From: Bacteroidaceae bacterium
Lineage (GTDB): Bacteria; Bacteroidota; Bacteroidia; Bacteroidales; Bacteroidaceae
DNA length: 64,000 bases
Direction of reading: 5' to 3'
Assembly: GCA_024398715.1 (NCBI GenBank)
Contig: JAKSIP010000005.1
Coordinates: 1 to 64,000 of the forward strand
Position numbers and translations under genes: made by a program. The first letter of the stretch is position 1, and each line of letters begins with the position of its first letter. Of the stretch, positions 34,462-44,671 are shown piece after piece. The notes beneath the pieces were generated by a model. That model searched no databases. It saw only the letters and a program-made list of their open reading frames with translations, and had not been told where the DNA came from.

Positions 34462-35550
34462 ATGAAATATAATTTTTTGACAATAGCAATCTCTTTGGTC
34501 CTTACAGCAGGATTCGCAAGCTGCAAAAACGATAAGAAAAATGAAAGCCAGGAAGAAGAACTTGCCAGACTTTCCTATTCAATGGAAAACAATCAGGTAA
34601 CGGCAGCTCCGCTGGTACGCAGGACATTCTACAAGCAGTTGGTCTGCAATGGCCGTCTTGAGGCTGTGCAGCGCAGCAATATCAGCTTTCAGACGCAGGG
34701 AATAGTTGCGTCAATCAAAGTGAAAGAGGGCGATGAGGTGAAGCGTAATCAGGCTTTGGCAGAGCTGGACAAGGAGTCTTTGAATTCTGCAATGCAGTCT
34801 GCCCAACTTTCATATGACAAGGCTGTGCTGAATCTTGCCGACCGTCTGTTGGATTACGGCTATTCCTTGGAAGACACCGCATCAATTCCGGCCGCAACCA
34901 AAAGAATAATCTATATCAATACTGGGTATGCCGATGCGCAGCTGGCTTTCCGGAATGCGCAGCGCAATCTGCAGAATGCTGTGCTCAGAGCTCCGTTTGC
35001 CGGTAAGATTGTAGGTGTCCAGGCAAAGAAATACGAGAATACCAACGGTGTGTTCTGTACCCTTATTGATGACTCGTATATGACTGTCAGATTCAACGTT
35101 CTTGAAACCGAGTATAATTTTGTCAGTGTAGGACAGTCTGTAAAAGTGACTCCGTTCAATGACAACAGTATAGTGATTTTAGGAAATATTGAGTCAATCA
35201 ATCCATCTGTAGATGATCATGGCCAGATAGCTGTTACGGCAAAGGTAAAGAACAACGGAGCGTTACTGGATGGCATGAACGTGAAAATTGTTGTGGAAAA
35301 CAGTGTCCCTGACCAGCTGGTCGTACCCAAAAGCGCTGTTGTAATAAGAGATAATCTTGAGGTGGTGTTCCGTTATGTTGACGGCAAATCCATATGGACC
35401 TATGTAAAGGTTCTGCTAAGCAATACTACAGAGCATTCAATTGTAGCCAATACTGAAAGGGGAGCGGAACTGCACGAGGGCGATATGATTATCACATCGG
35501 GTAATCTGAATCTTGGCAGCGGAGAAGTACCTGTAAAACTTGTCAAATAA
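34462..35550 (+). CDS. RND efflux periplasmic adaptor (membrane fusion protein)
   Basis: A 362-residue lipoprotein adaptor (lipobox GFASC). It has a short lipoyl-type half (GIVASIKVKEGDEVKRNQAL), a helical hairpin, the second lipoyl half (APFAGKIVGVQAKKYE), a beta-barrel and a membrane-proximal end GDMIITSGNLNLGSG. It links inner-membrane permease to TolC. Only one adaptor serves the two permease genes. Confidence 0.93.
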   Translation: MKYNFLTIAISLVLTAGFASCKNDKKNESQEEELARLSYSMENNQVTAAPLVRRTFYKQLVCNGRLEAVQRSNISFQTQGIVASIKVKEGDEVKRNQALAELDKESLNSAMQSAQLSYDKAVLNLADRLLDYGYSLEDTASIPAATKRIIYINTGYADAQLAFRNAQRNLQNAVLRAPFAGKIVGVQAKKYENTNGVFCTLIDDSYMTVRFNVLETEYNFVSVGQSVKVTPFNDNSIVILGNIESINPSVDDHGQIAVTAKVKNNGALLDGMNVKIVVENSVPDQLVVPKSAVVIRDNLEVVFRYVDGKSIWTYVKVLLSNTTEHSIVANTERGAELHEGDMIITSGNLNLGSGEVPVKLVK

Positions 35551-35558
35551 CTGCTGCT

Positions 35559-38500
35559 ATGTTTAAAGGGTTGATCAAAAGACCTATTGCGGTTGTTATG
35601 GTGCTGATTGCAGTTCTTGTACTCGGCATAGCCGCAATAAGGATGCTGCCGGTATCGCTGGTGCCGGATATTGCCATTCCTCAGATTACTGTCAAGGTGG
35701 TATCGCCTAACAAATCTGCCAGGGAACTGAATGAGACAATGATGACGCCGCTAAGGAATCAGTTGATTCAGGTGAATCATCTTGACAATCTTGTGTGTCA
35801 GACAAAAGACGGAAACGGTGTCATTACCATGGATTTTGATTACGGGGCCGATGCCGATTATATTTTTATTGATGTGAATGAACGTATTGACCGTACCATG
35901 AGTTCATGGCCAAGAGACGAGGAACGTCCTATGGTAATACGTGCAAGCGCAACCGATATCCCAGCCTTTTTTATCAATATCACGTTAAAGGAAGAAGATA
36001 AGGATTTTGTTCCGGACGATATCAATACCGTATCACCCAGATTTATCCAGATGAGTGATTTCTCACGTCAGGTGATTCTGCGCAGGATAGAACAGCTGAA
36101 AGAAGTGGCCATGGTAGATATAACAGGTCAGATTTTCCCTGAACTGCTTATTGTACCAGACATGGAGAAACTGTCGTCAATGGGAATATCGGAGAATGAC
36201 CTTGCCTCAGCAATCTCAAATTCCAATGTCAGTCTTGGAAATCTTGTAATCAGAGACGGAGAGTATCGTTTCAATGTGCGTTTCGAGTCCCAGATACTGA
36301 CAAAGGAAGATATTGAGAATGTATATCTGAAAATTTCGGGGCGTGTATATCAGATAAAGGATCTTGCCGATGTGTATGAACATCAGCAACAGCAGGAGGG
36401 AACAGTCTTGTCAGATGGGAAACCTGCAATTACTCTGGCCGTAATCAAAAGAACCGAATCAAAAATGTCTGAACTGAAAAAGGATATCAGAACTCTGCTT
36501 GATTCTTTTGAGGAGGACTATCCGGAACTGGAGTTTACTGTAACGAGAGATCAGACCGAATTGTTGGATTATTCCATCCATAACATGATAGGCAACCTGA
36601 TTTTCGGTGCTGTTTTTGCCTGTCTGATCATTTTCTTCTTTATGCAGGATGTCAAGTCCCCCTCTTTGGTCGTTCTTACAATCCCGCTGTCCATTATTCT
36701 GTCTTTCCTGTTTTTTTATCTGTTCAAACTTACCATCAATATCATTTCATTGTCCGGACTGGTATTGGGAATAGGAATGCTGGTGGACAACTCGATTATT
36801 GTTGTTGACAATATTACCAGAATGTGGAAAGCTGGCGCTCCTCTTGACAGAGCCTGCGTGGATGGCGCCAGAGAGGTGTTTACTCCAATGCTCAGTTCTG
36901 TCCTTACCACATGCGCCATATTCGTTCCGCTGATTTTCTTGAGCGGAATATCCGGCGCGTTGTTCTATGACCAGGCTATGGCTGTTACAATAACACTGTT
37001 TTCCGCATTGATTGTGTCTGTTGTTGTAATCCCGGTGTTCTATTACCAGTTCTACAAGAAACAGACATGCTTTGTACCCAACACATTCATTGAACGGATA
37101 TCTGTGCGTAATATGGATGCCGGTTATGACCGCGTATTGACATGGTTCTTCCGCCGCAGATACGTTATGTGGGTAATATTCGGCTTTTCCGTAGCATTCT
37201 CGGCATTGCTTTTCATGAATCTTGAAAAACGCAAGCTGCCGCAATTGTCCCATACTGATACGCTTGTCAATATAGAGTGGAACAACCGTATTACACTTGA
37301 AGAGAATGTACGCCGTTGCAACATGCTTGTTGAACATTTTGCAGAGAATATTGAACAGTCTACCGTAATGGCCGGAGTCAATCAGTTTGTGCTGTCCCAT
37401 ACCGACCAGATTGGAATAACAGAGTCTATTGTCTATCTCAAGGCGGCAGACGAGAAGGCCCTTGCGCAGATAGAGAACGGAATAGGAGACTATATCCATT
37501 CATTGTGGCCCGATGCAGTGTGCGGCTGCAAGGCCTCCGGAAATATATTCGACATGATTTTTGCTGAAAAGGAGGCTCCTCTCGTTGCAAAACTGCGCTC
37601 TACGGACGGAAAGACTCCTGACCCTTCACAACTGGGTTATGTGTTGTCCAAAATCCAACAAACCGTTCCTGAAGCCAATATGCAGTCTGCAGAGTGGAAT
37701 GAACATATTGAACTTGTTGCAAGTCCTGAGAAACTGGCATTGTATGGTGTCTCTTACAATAGTCTGCTATCATTTCTGAGACAGAATCTGAATGACAACT
37801 CCATACTCAGGGTATCAAAAGGGACTATGTCTGTACCTGTTGTTCTGGGTAACAATAACAGCGATGTCAAGGATCTGATCCAAAACCAGTATATCAATGC
37901 CGGTAATGGAGTACGTGTCCCGGTTGAACTTCTGCTTAGAGAAACCCGTAACAGAGATCTGAAACTGATTACAAGCGGAGTGGAAGGTGAGTATTATAAT
38001 GTTGAACTGGATGTAAAGGGGGCACGGAACGTGCGTTCCATAATGAACCGCATTACCGATATTGTAAGAGACGATATACGTTTCGAGGTTGATTTTTCGG
38101 GTTCATTCTTCTCCAATAACGAGATGATCAAGGAATTGTGCATTGTCCTGCTGATATCGGTATTGCTGCTGTTCTTTATTCTTGCAGCCCAGTTCGAATC
38201 CCTGATCCAGCCGCTGATTATTCTGTCCGAGCTTCTGATAGATATATTTGCAGCATTGCTTACGTTGAAACTTTTCAATGTCAGCCTTAATCTGATGTCT
38301 ATGATAGGAATTGTGGTTATGTGCGGTATTGTAATCAATGACTCAATTCTGAAGGTGGATACCATAAACAAATTGCGGGAAAGCGGTATGGGCTTGAAAC
38401 GTGCTATCCTGGTGGCCGGACAGCGCAGGCTGAAAGCTATTCTGATGACATCTCTGACAACAATTCTTGCAATTGCGCCTTTCCTGGTACGTGGAAATAT

Positions 38501-38624
38501 GGGAAGCGATCTGCAGTATCCGCTTTCTCTTGCTTTGATCAGCGGAATGATAGTAGGAACGTTTGTCAGCGTGTTCTTTATTCCTTTGGCATACTATGTA
38601 ATTGAAAGACACCGTGAAAGATAA
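35559..38624 (+). CDS. RND-family efflux permease (first of two)
   Basis: A 1021-residue inner-membrane proton-driven pump subunit of the HAE/AcrB type: twelve predicted helices and two large periplasmic loops. TM4 has GLVLGIGMLVDNSIIVVDN, so the first proton-relay Asp is present and the second is Asn. In TM10 the usual Lys region reads GIVINDSILKVD. It starts 9 bases after the adaptor gene and its end overlaps the second permease gene. The substrate cannot be told. Confidence 0.93.
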   Translation: MFKGLIKRPIAVVMVLIAVLVLGIAAIRMLPVSLVPDIAIPQITVKVVSPNKSARELNETMMTPLRNQLIQVNHLDNLVCQTKDGNGVITMDFDYGADADYIFIDVNERIDRTMSSWPRDEERPMVIRASATDIPAFFINITLKEEDKDFVPDDINTVSPRFIQMSDFSRQVILRRIEQLKEVAMVDITGQIFPELLIVPDMEKLSSMGISENDLASAISNSNVSLGNLVIRDGEYRFNVRFESQILTKEDIENVYLKISGRVYQIKDLADVYEHQQQQEGTVLSDGKPAITLAVIKRTESKMSELKKDIRTLLDSFEEDYPELEFTVTRDQTELLDYSIHNMIGNLIFGAVFACLIIFFFMQDVKSPSLVVLTIPLSIILSFLFFYLFKLTINIISLSGLVLGIGMLVDNSIIVVDNITRMWKAGAPLDRACVDGAREVFTPMLSSVLTTCAIFVPLIFLSGISGALFYDQAMAVTITLFSALIVSVVVIPVFYYQFYKKQTCFVPNTFIERISVRNMDAGYDRVLTWFFRRRYVMWVIFGFSVAFSALLFMNLEKRKLPQLSHTDTLVNIEWNNRITLEENVRRCNMLVEHFAENIEQSTVMAGVNQFVLSHTDQIGITESIVYLKAADEKALAQIENGIGDYIHSLWPDAVCGCKASGNIFDMIFAEKEAPLVAKLRSTDGKTPDPSQLGYVLSKIQQTVPEANMQSAEWNEHIELVASPEKLALYGVSYNSLLSFLRQNLNDNSILRVSKGTMSVPVVLGNNNSDVKDLIQNQYINAGNGVRVPVELLLRETRNRDLKLITSGVEGEYYNVELDVKGARNVRSIMNRITDIVRDDIRFEVDFSGSFFSNNEMIKELCIVLLISVLLLFFILAAQFESLIQPLIILSELLIDIFAALLTLKLFNVSLNLMSMIGIVVMCGIVINDSILKVDTINKLRESGMGLKRAILVAGQRRLKAILMTSLTTILAIAPFLVRGNMGSDLQYPLSLALISGMIVGTFVSVFFIPLAYYVIERHRER

Positions 38625-41600
38625 TAATGATACAAGATTCAAAATACCGTCTTTTTCGGTTATTTTGATAATGGTTGTGCTGATGATAATTGGTGGCGCA
38701 CTGCTGCCAAAGCTGAATGTGCAGTATTCTCCAAAAAGGGAAAGCAATGTGATTTCTGTCAGCTTTGGGTATCAGGCGGCATCGGCCCGTATTGTAGAAC
38801 AGGAGGTTACGTCCAAGATAGAGGGCGCTTTGAATTCTCTTGACGGTGTGGTAAATGTCAGGGCACGCTCATATTACGGTGGCGGATCGGTAAGCCTTAC
38901 TTTCAAGAAGGGTACCAAAATGGAGGCGGCACGTTTTGCCGTGGCCACCCAGATAAGGCAGATATATGACAGACTGCCGCAGGGAGTGTCTTACCCCAGT
39001 GTGAGCAGTTCAATATCGGGAAACAGCAGCTCTACGCTTTTGCTGATGTACACTATCAATGCCGATATGCCCGCCGACAGGATTGTCAAGTATGCACAGG
39101 ACCTGATAGTTTCTCCATTGTCAAGAGTGGAGGGCATTGAATCTGTGCGAACATCGGGCGCCCAGCCGTTTGAATGGGTTATAACATTTGATCCCAATTC
39201 TTTGCGCTCGGCTGAACTCACTCCGTCTGACCTGAGTGCCGCATTCAACGAATATTTCCGCAATAACATTGTAGGTTCAATGGTTGTTGATGATAAGCTG
39301 ATGCTGCTCAAACTCCGGTCTGAAGATTTGGATGTGTCGCTGGAAAGGATTCCTGTAAAGAAGGTCAACGGGCGGTTGTATTATGTTGGAGATTTTGCTA
39401 CCGTTTCTTATCAGGAAATGGAACCTGATTTCTATGACAGGTACAACGGCTTGAATACTATCTCCGTATCTGTATATGCCCAAGAGGGAATAAACTCCAT
39501 CAAGGTAGCGGAAAATGTAAGGAACAGGATGCTTGAGCTGCAGGAGAATTTTCCCGACAATTATACAATAAAACTGGATTATGACTCATCTACCAGTCTG
39601 AAGGAAGAAATCCATAAAATTTTCAAACGTTCCATCTTATCTTTGCTGATACTGCTGGTTTTTGTTCTTGCGGTGAGCCGCAGTTTCAAATATCTTGGTG
39701 TGATAGCCTTATCCATTACGGCAAACCTGTTGATTGCCGTGATATTCTACTATCTGCTGGGAATAGATATTGAATTGTATTCAATGGCAGGAATAACCGT
39801 GTCTTTGGGTATTATAATAGATACGGCCATTGTGATGACTGACCATTATGCTTATTACCGGAACAGAAGTGTGGCATTTTCCATAACAGGCGCACTATTG
39901 ACAACCATTGCTGCCATGATGATCATATTCTTTCTTCCTGAGGAACAGAAACACAATCTGATTGGATTTGTGTGGGTAATAATCCTAAATCTGTCCATCT
40001 CTCTCTTTGTTGCCTTTTTACTTATTCCGGCAATGCTGGACAGAATATCGCTGACAACCGACGGAGGTGTGATACATAGCGGATGGCGTTACAAACGCTG
40101 GCTTGTAGGTGTTTCCGGCAAGTACGGCAAATATATCGCGTGGGGCAGGAGGCACCGCTGGATTTACATAGTGGTTCTTGTTCTTGGGTTCGGACTCCCC
40201 ATACGCCTGTTGCCCAACCAGGTCTCGCGTGGAAAAGAGTACAGGATAGAGAATAATGTTGTGTATTACAATTCTGACCCCAACAGATATAGGGGCGGAC
40301 TTGTAGGTTTGTATAACTGCACTATTGGAAGCAAGTGGTATCAGAAACATAAAAAGATTTTTGAAGTGTCTCTTGGAGGCGCATTCAACTGGTTTAAAAG
40401 TAAGGAGAATAATTTGTCCTATATCTTCTCCAATATCTCTGGCAGTCAGGATAACAGGGTTGTTCTTAATGTATCCGCACAGATGCCGGAGGGCACAAAT
40501 GCCAGACAGATGAATCAGGTGATGAAAGAAATGGAAAACTGGTTGAGCCAGTTTGACCAGATTGAATCATATTCCACAACAATCGGCGGAAATTACGGCA
40601 GTATGACTATTCACTTCAAGAAGAAATACGAACGTACCAGATTCCCGCATATGCTGAAACAGCAGTTGTGGACAAAGGCTGTCGGATATGGCGCTGCTAC
40701 ATGGTATGTAAGCGCGCTGGATCAGGAAGACCACTCTCTGTCAAACTCTGTTGTCCAGACATCTTTTGACCATTCCATTCCGATTTACGGATACAATTAT
40801 GACATGTTGTACCGTTTTGCCCAGATGCTGATGGATTCTTTGAAAGTCAACAAGAGAGTCTCTGCAACCGGTTTGTCTGCCGAATGGCGCCAGATGGCCG
40901 GAAACGAGTTCTATCTGGACTTCAATAAGGAAAGGATTGTAAACAATAACCTTAATGTTGGCAGTTACAACAATTATTTGAGTGAACAGCTGTTCAACCG
41001 TACAATAGGAACTGTGTTTGACGGCTCTGAAAGCTCAAATGTCAGATTGGTTTCTTCTCAGGCGGATTATTTTGACCTGTGGCACATAACGAACGATATG
41101 GTTGTAATTGACAATACTCCTACACGAATGAGCGATGTCGGGTCACTGACAAAAAGCAAAACGTCTATGGACATTGAAAGGAACAACCAGCAGTATGTTC
41201 TGAATGTCGGTTTCAACTTTGTTGGCTCAAGCTATCTGTGTGAGAAAATGGTTTCAGAAAAAGTGAAACACATGAATCAGATTCTTCCGCTTGGATTTTC
41301 TGTAGGTGGCGAGTCTTTTTACGACTATTACAGCAGCAGCGGTAAAAAACAGTCCGGTCTGATAGTCCTGGTCATACTTGTCATTTTCATGATCTGCTCA
41401 ATAATGACAGAATCTCTGGTAAAGCCGTTGTCTGTAATACTGATGATTCCTGTGGGTCTGATAGGCCTGTTTCTGGTGTTCCCCATGTTCCATACGCAGT
41501 TCAGCAGCGGCGGTTTTGCGTCTATGGTTATGCTGTGCGGTATTGTTGTGAATGCCGGCATATACATAATGAGTGAATACAGAACCGTGTCCGACAAGTC

Positions 41601-41829
41601 CGGAACTCCGGAAGTGAAACGTTTTGTCAAGGCCTTCAACCGAAAGGTGATACCCACTTTGCTCACCATAATCTCTACAGTGCTTGGCCTTATTCCGTTC
41701 CTGTTCGATGGCAAGACACAGACGTTCTGGTTTTCTTTTGCAATAGGCGTAATGGGTGGAATGCTGTTCTCGATATTGGGCCTGTTCTTTTATTTCCCGG
41801 TCTTTATGCCTTTGAAAGAAAAGAAATAG
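38602..41829 (+). CDS. RND-family efflux permease (second of two)
   Basis: A 1075-residue RND permease, clearly diverged from its neighbour. TM4 reads GITVSLGIIIDTAIVMTDH, with one Asp and then Thr, and TM10 CGIVVNAGIYIMSEY. No ATG fits the start: the frame opens with TTG at 38602 or GTG at 38614, inside the end of the first permease gene (23 or 11 bases overlap), which suggests translational coupling. The two permeases may form a mixed trimer, as MdtB and MdtC do, or act as alternatives on the same adaptor. Confidence 0.9.
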   Translation: MKDTVKDNNDTRFKIPSFSVILIMVVLMIIGGALLPKLNVQYSPKRESNVISVSFGYQAASARIVEQEVTSKIEGALNSLDGVVNVRARSYYGGGSVSLTFKKGTKMEAARFAVATQIRQIYDRLPQGVSYPSVSSSISGNSSSTLLLMYTINADMPADRIVKYAQDLIVSPLSRVEGIESVRTSGAQPFEWVITFDPNSLRSAELTPSDLSAAFNEYFRNNIVGSMVVDDKLMLLKLRSEDLDVSLERIPVKKVNGRLYYVGDFATVSYQEMEPDFYDRYNGLNTISVSVYAQEGINSIKVAENVRNRMLELQENFPDNYTIKLDYDSSTSLKEEIHKIFKRSILSLLILLVFVLAVSRSFKYLGVIALSITANLLIAVIFYYLLGIDIELYSMAGITVSLGIIIDTAIVMTDHYAYYRNRSVAFSITGALLTTIAAMMIIFFLPEEQKHNLIGFVWVIILNLSISLFVAFLLIPAMLDRISLTTDGGVIHSGWRYKRWLVGVSGKYGKYIAWGRRHRWIYIVVLVLGFGLPIRLLPNQVSRGKEYRIENNVVYYNSDPNRYRGGLVGLYNCTIGSKWYQKHKKIFEVSLGGAFNWFKSKENNLSYIFSNISGSQDNRVVLNVSAQMPEGTNARQMNQVMKEMENWLSQFDQIESYSTTIGGNYGSMTIHFKKKYERTRFPHMLKQQLWTKAVGYGAATWYVSALDQEDHSLSNSVVQTSFDHSIPIYGYNYDMLYRFAQMLMDSLKVNKRVSATGLSAEWRQMAGNEFYLDFNKERIVNNNLNVGSYNNYLSEQLFNRTIGTVFDGSESSNVRLVSSQADYFDLWHITNDMVVIDNTPTRMSDVGSLTKSKTSMDIERNNQQYVLNVGFNFVGSSYLCEKMVSEKVKHMNQILPLGFSVGGESFYDYYSSSGKKQSGLIVLVILVIFMICSIMTESLVKPLSVILMIPVGLIGLFLVFPMFHTQFSSGGFASMVMLCGIVVNAGIYIMSEYRTVSDKSGTPEVKRFVKAFNRKVIPTLLTIISTVLGLIPFLFDGKTQTFWFSFAIGVMGGMLFSILGLFFYFPVFMPLKEKK

Positions 41830-41862
41830 TATATTAATAAATTATATTGCAAATTATTTTTG

Positions 41863-41870
41863 TATTTTTG
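41863..41870 (+). promoter_or_regulatory. -7 box of tRNA-Leu
   Basis: TATTTTTG followed by CACCGCCTTA, as at the tRNA-Pro gene. No -33 element is clear at the usual spacing. It sits 11 bases before the tRNA. Confidence 0.5.
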
Positions 41871-41881
41871 CACCGCCTTAT

Positions 41882-41963
41882 GCGACTGTGGCGGAATTGG
41901 TAGACGTGCCAGACTTAGGATCTGGTGCCGTGAGGCGTGAAGGTTCGAGTCCTTTCAGTCGTA
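41882..41963 (+). tRNA. tRNA-Leu (anticodon TAG)
   Basis: A class II tRNA of 82 bases. Acceptor GCGACTG pairs with CAGTCGT (one G.T), D arm TGGCGGAATTGGTAGACG, anticodon loop CTTAGGA between CCAGA and TCTGG, a long variable arm TGCCGTGAGGCGTG and T arm AGGTTCGAGTCCTTT. CCA is not encoded. Confidence 0.97.
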
Positions 41964-42027
41964 CAGGTTTCTGCTGTGAAAGCAGGTTGTTGAAAATACG
42001 GAAAAACAATTTATTTTTATATAAAAA

Positions 42028-43374
42028 GTGGAACTTGATGAACTTACTGCCGTGTCTCCGATAGACGGACGCTATCACGGTAAAACTGCCGCTCTTGCAG
42101 ATTATTTTTCTGAATACGCTTTGATCCGTTACAGAGTAAGAGTGGAGATTGAGTATTTTATAACATTATGTGAATTGCCTCTGCCCCAGCTGAAAAACAT
42201 AGATATGCAGGCTGTGCAGAATTTGCGCTCTGTCTGGCAGAACTTTTCAGTTGGAGATGCCGCCCATATCAAAGAGATAGAAAGCGTAACAAATCACGAT
42301 GTCAAGGCTGTAGAGTATTTTCTGAAAGAAAAGTTCGATTTGTCTCCAGCACTTGTCCCTTTCAAGGAATTTATCCATTTTGGTCTGACCAGTCAGGATA
42401 TCAACAACACTTCTGTTCCTCTTTCCATCAAAGAGGCTTTGGAAAACGAATACTATCCTCAGATTGAAAAGCTTATTGCAAAACTCAATGAGTATGCAAA
42501 GGAATGGGAACGTATCCCGATGCTGGCGCGTACCCACGGACAGCCGGCATCGCCTACAAGACTCGGTAAAGAGATCAAGGTCTATGCCTACCGTCTGCAG
42601 ACCCAGCTTGATGCATTGAAACAGGTTCCTCTTTCTGCCAAGTTCGGTGGTGCGACAGGTAATTTCAATGCGCATCATGTAGCTTATCCTGAGTATGACT
42701 GGAAAGCATTCGGAGCAGGATTCCTTAAAGATAAACTTGGTCTTGTAAGAGAGGAATATACCACCCAGATTTCCAATTACGATAATCTGTCCGCTCTGTT
42801 TGACGGTATGAAACGTCTGAATACCATTCAGATTGATATGAACCGCGATTTCTGGCAGTACATTTCAATGGAATATTTCAAACAGCAGATCAAGGCCGGC
42901 GAGGTGGGCTCAAGCGCTATGCCCCACAAGGTAAATCCTATTGATTTTGAGAACGCCGAGGGAAATCTTGGAATGGCAAATGCCGTTCTTGAACATTTGT
43001 CCAGAAAACTCCCTGTTTCAAGATTGCAGAGAGACCTTACCGATTCTACGGTCATAAGGAATGTGGGCGTACCGTTCGGCCATCAGCTTATTGCCATCAA
43101 GAGTTCTATGAAAGGACTTGGAAAACTCTTGCTCAACCGTCCTGCCATCGAGCGTGATCTTGATGAATGCTGGAGCGTTGTTGCCGAGGCTATCCAGACC
43201 ATACTGCGCCGTGAGGGCTATCCTCATCCGTACGAGGCTCTGAAAGCACTTACCAGAACAAATAATGCCATTACAAAGGAATCCATTGCGGAGTTTATTG
43301 AGACCCTTCAGGTAAGCGATTCAGTAAAAGCGGAATTGAGAGCAATTACTCCGTCCAACTATTTCGGAATGTAA
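42028..43374 (+). CDS. purB: Adenylosuccinate lyase
   Basis: A 448-residue lyase acting at two steps of purine synthesis: SAICAR to AICAR, and adenylosuccinate to AMP. The start LDELTAVSPIDGRYHGKT, the FGLTSQDINNT segment, ARTHGQPASPTRLGKE and the signature GSSAMPHKVNPIDFENAEG are clear. A GTG start at 42028 is required, because the family consensus (MEL..LTAVSPIDGRY) begins exactly there and no ATG precedes it in frame. GTG starts are uncommon in this phylum. The gene begins 64 bases past tRNA-Leu and may be read from its promoter. Confidence 0.96.
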   Translation: MELDELTAVSPIDGRYHGKTAALADYFSEYALIRYRVRVEIEYFITLCELPLPQLKNIDMQAVQNLRSVWQNFSVGDAAHIKEIESVTNHDVKAVEYFLKEKFDLSPALVPFKEFIHFGLTSQDINNTSVPLSIKEALENEYYPQIEKLIAKLNEYAKEWERIPMLARTHGQPASPTRLGKEIKVYAYRLQTQLDALKQVPLSAKFGGATGNFNAHHVAYPEYDWKAFGAGFLKDKLGLVREEYTTQISNYDNLSALFDGMKRLNTIQIDMNRDFWQYISMEYFKQQIKAGEVGSSAMPHKVNPIDFENAEGNLGMANAVLEHLSRKLPVSRLQRDLTDSTVIRNVGVPFGHQLIAIKSSMKGLGKLLLNRPAIERDLDECWSVVAEAIQTILRREGYPHPYEALKALTRTNNAITKESIAEFIETLQVSDSVKAELRAITPSNYFGM

Positions 43375-43438
43375 AAAGAATAATGAAAGAGACCGTGAGG
43401 TCCGGAAAGAAATAATAACACTTAACTTTAAAAGAAAA

Positions 43439-44656
43439 ATGGAAACAGCAGATCATGGAAATAGGTTCTATGAGGAAAATGACAATGAAAGAAATGAACA
43501 GAGAGTCTCATCCCGTCCGCGTTTTGTAAGAACGGATTCTGAAAGACAACGGTTCTCAAAGGTAGAGAGACCCCAGTACGGTCGCCGCGATGACAATCGC
43601 AGCTATGGCTATGGCGAACGCAGAAACTGGAACAGCTCTGACAGAGAAGATAGCTATGGCAGTGAACGCCGCCGCAGTTACGGAAACCGTTCAGGCAGCT
43701 ATAACAATGACCGCCGCAGTTACGGAGACCATCGCAGCAATTATACAAGCCGTTATCAGGAGGGCGGCTACGAGCAGCGTGAACGCCGCCCGTACGGTGA
43801 ACGTCCCAATAACAACGGTGGCTATCGCAAACCATCCTATAATAATGCAGCATCTCCAAGACCTATGGTAAAGAGGGGCGCTTCTGCTCAAGCCAAGAAG
43901 AAAACTATTGAATACAGAGATGTCATCAATGATCCTAACGAGCCAATACGTTTGAACAAGTATCTGGCCAATGCCGGTGTATGTTCACGCCGCGAGGCTG
44001 ATGATTTCATTCAGGCAGGTGTGGTTAAGGTTAACGGCGAGACCATCACCGAACTTGGCACAAAGGTACGTCGCGGCGATGTTGTCATGTTCCATGACCA
44101 GAGTGTAGGCATCGAACGCAAAATATATATTGTGCTCAACAAGCCAAAGAACTGTGTAACAACAGTTGATGACCCGCAGGAGCGCAAGACCGTAATGGAT
44201 TATATCAAAGGCGCATGTACGGAACGTGTTTATCCTGTAGGACGTCTGGATAGAAATACAACGGGTGTGCTGTTGCTGACCAACGATGGTGAACTGGCAA
44301 CAAAACTTACCCATCCAAAGTTCAAGAAGAAAAAAATCTATCATGTATTCCTGGACCGCAAGCTTGAGCAGGAAGACTTTGACAAGCTGATTAACGGAAT
44401 TGAGCTTGAACCGGGTGATGTTGTAAGTGCCGATGATGCATCTTACGTAAACGACAAACCGGACGAGATAGGTGTTGAAATCCACTCCGGACGTAACCGT
44501 ATTGTACGCCGTATGTTCGATGCTCTTGGCTATAAGGTTGTAAAACTTGACCGTGTACAGTTTGCAGGTCTTACAAAGAAGAAACTGCGCCGCGGTGACT
44601 GGCGTTTCCTGACAGAACAGGAAGTCAATATGCTCAGAATGGGTTCGTATGAATAA
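43439..44656 (+). CDS. 23S rRNA pseudouridine synthase (RluB-like) with disordered leader
   Basis: A 405-residue protein. The last 240 residues are a complete RluB/RsuA-type synthase: S4 domain RLNKYLANAGVCSRREADDF, catalytic Asp in VGRLDRNTTGVLLLTNDGEL, and closing GRNRIVRRMFDALGYKVVKL. The first 160 residues are low complexity, dominated by Arg, Tyr, Ser, Asn and Gly, with RRSYG repeated and a 15-base direct repeat in the DNA (43670-43684 and 43712-43726). Such a tail may bind RNA non-specifically. The modified base cannot be fixed from sequence. It starts 64 bases after purB. Confidence 0.9.
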   Translation: METADHGNRFYEENDNERNEQRVSSRPRFVRTDSERQRFSKVERPQYGRRDDNRSYGYGERRNWNSSDREDSYGSERRRSYGNRSGSYNNDRRSYGDHRSNYTSRYQEGGYEQRERRPYGERPNNNGGYRKPSYNNAASPRPMVKRGASAQAKKKTIEYRDVINDPNEPIRLNKYLANAGVCSRREADDFIQAGVVKVNGETITELGTKVRRGDVVMFHDQSVGIERKIYIVLNKPKNCVTTVDDPQERKTVMDYIKGACTERVYPVGRLDRNTTGVLLLTNDGELATKLTHPKFKKKKIYHVFLDRKLEQEDFDKLINGIELEPGDVVSADDASYVNDKPDEIGVEIHSGRNRIVRRMFDALGYKVVKLDRVQFAGLTKKKLRRGDWRFLTEQEVNMLRMGSYE

Positions 44657-44671
44657 AATTCAGATAAGATA

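Noticed and set aside
41878..42078. Minus-strand frame across tRNA-Leu (LKGLEPSRLTAPDPKSG)
   Set aside because: Same artefact: antisense of a tRNA.
43590..43871. Alanine/threonine/valine-rich frame in the pseudouridine synthase leader
   Set aside because: It is an out-of-frame reading of the repetitive Arg/Tyr-rich leader; the main frame continues into a conserved enzyme.
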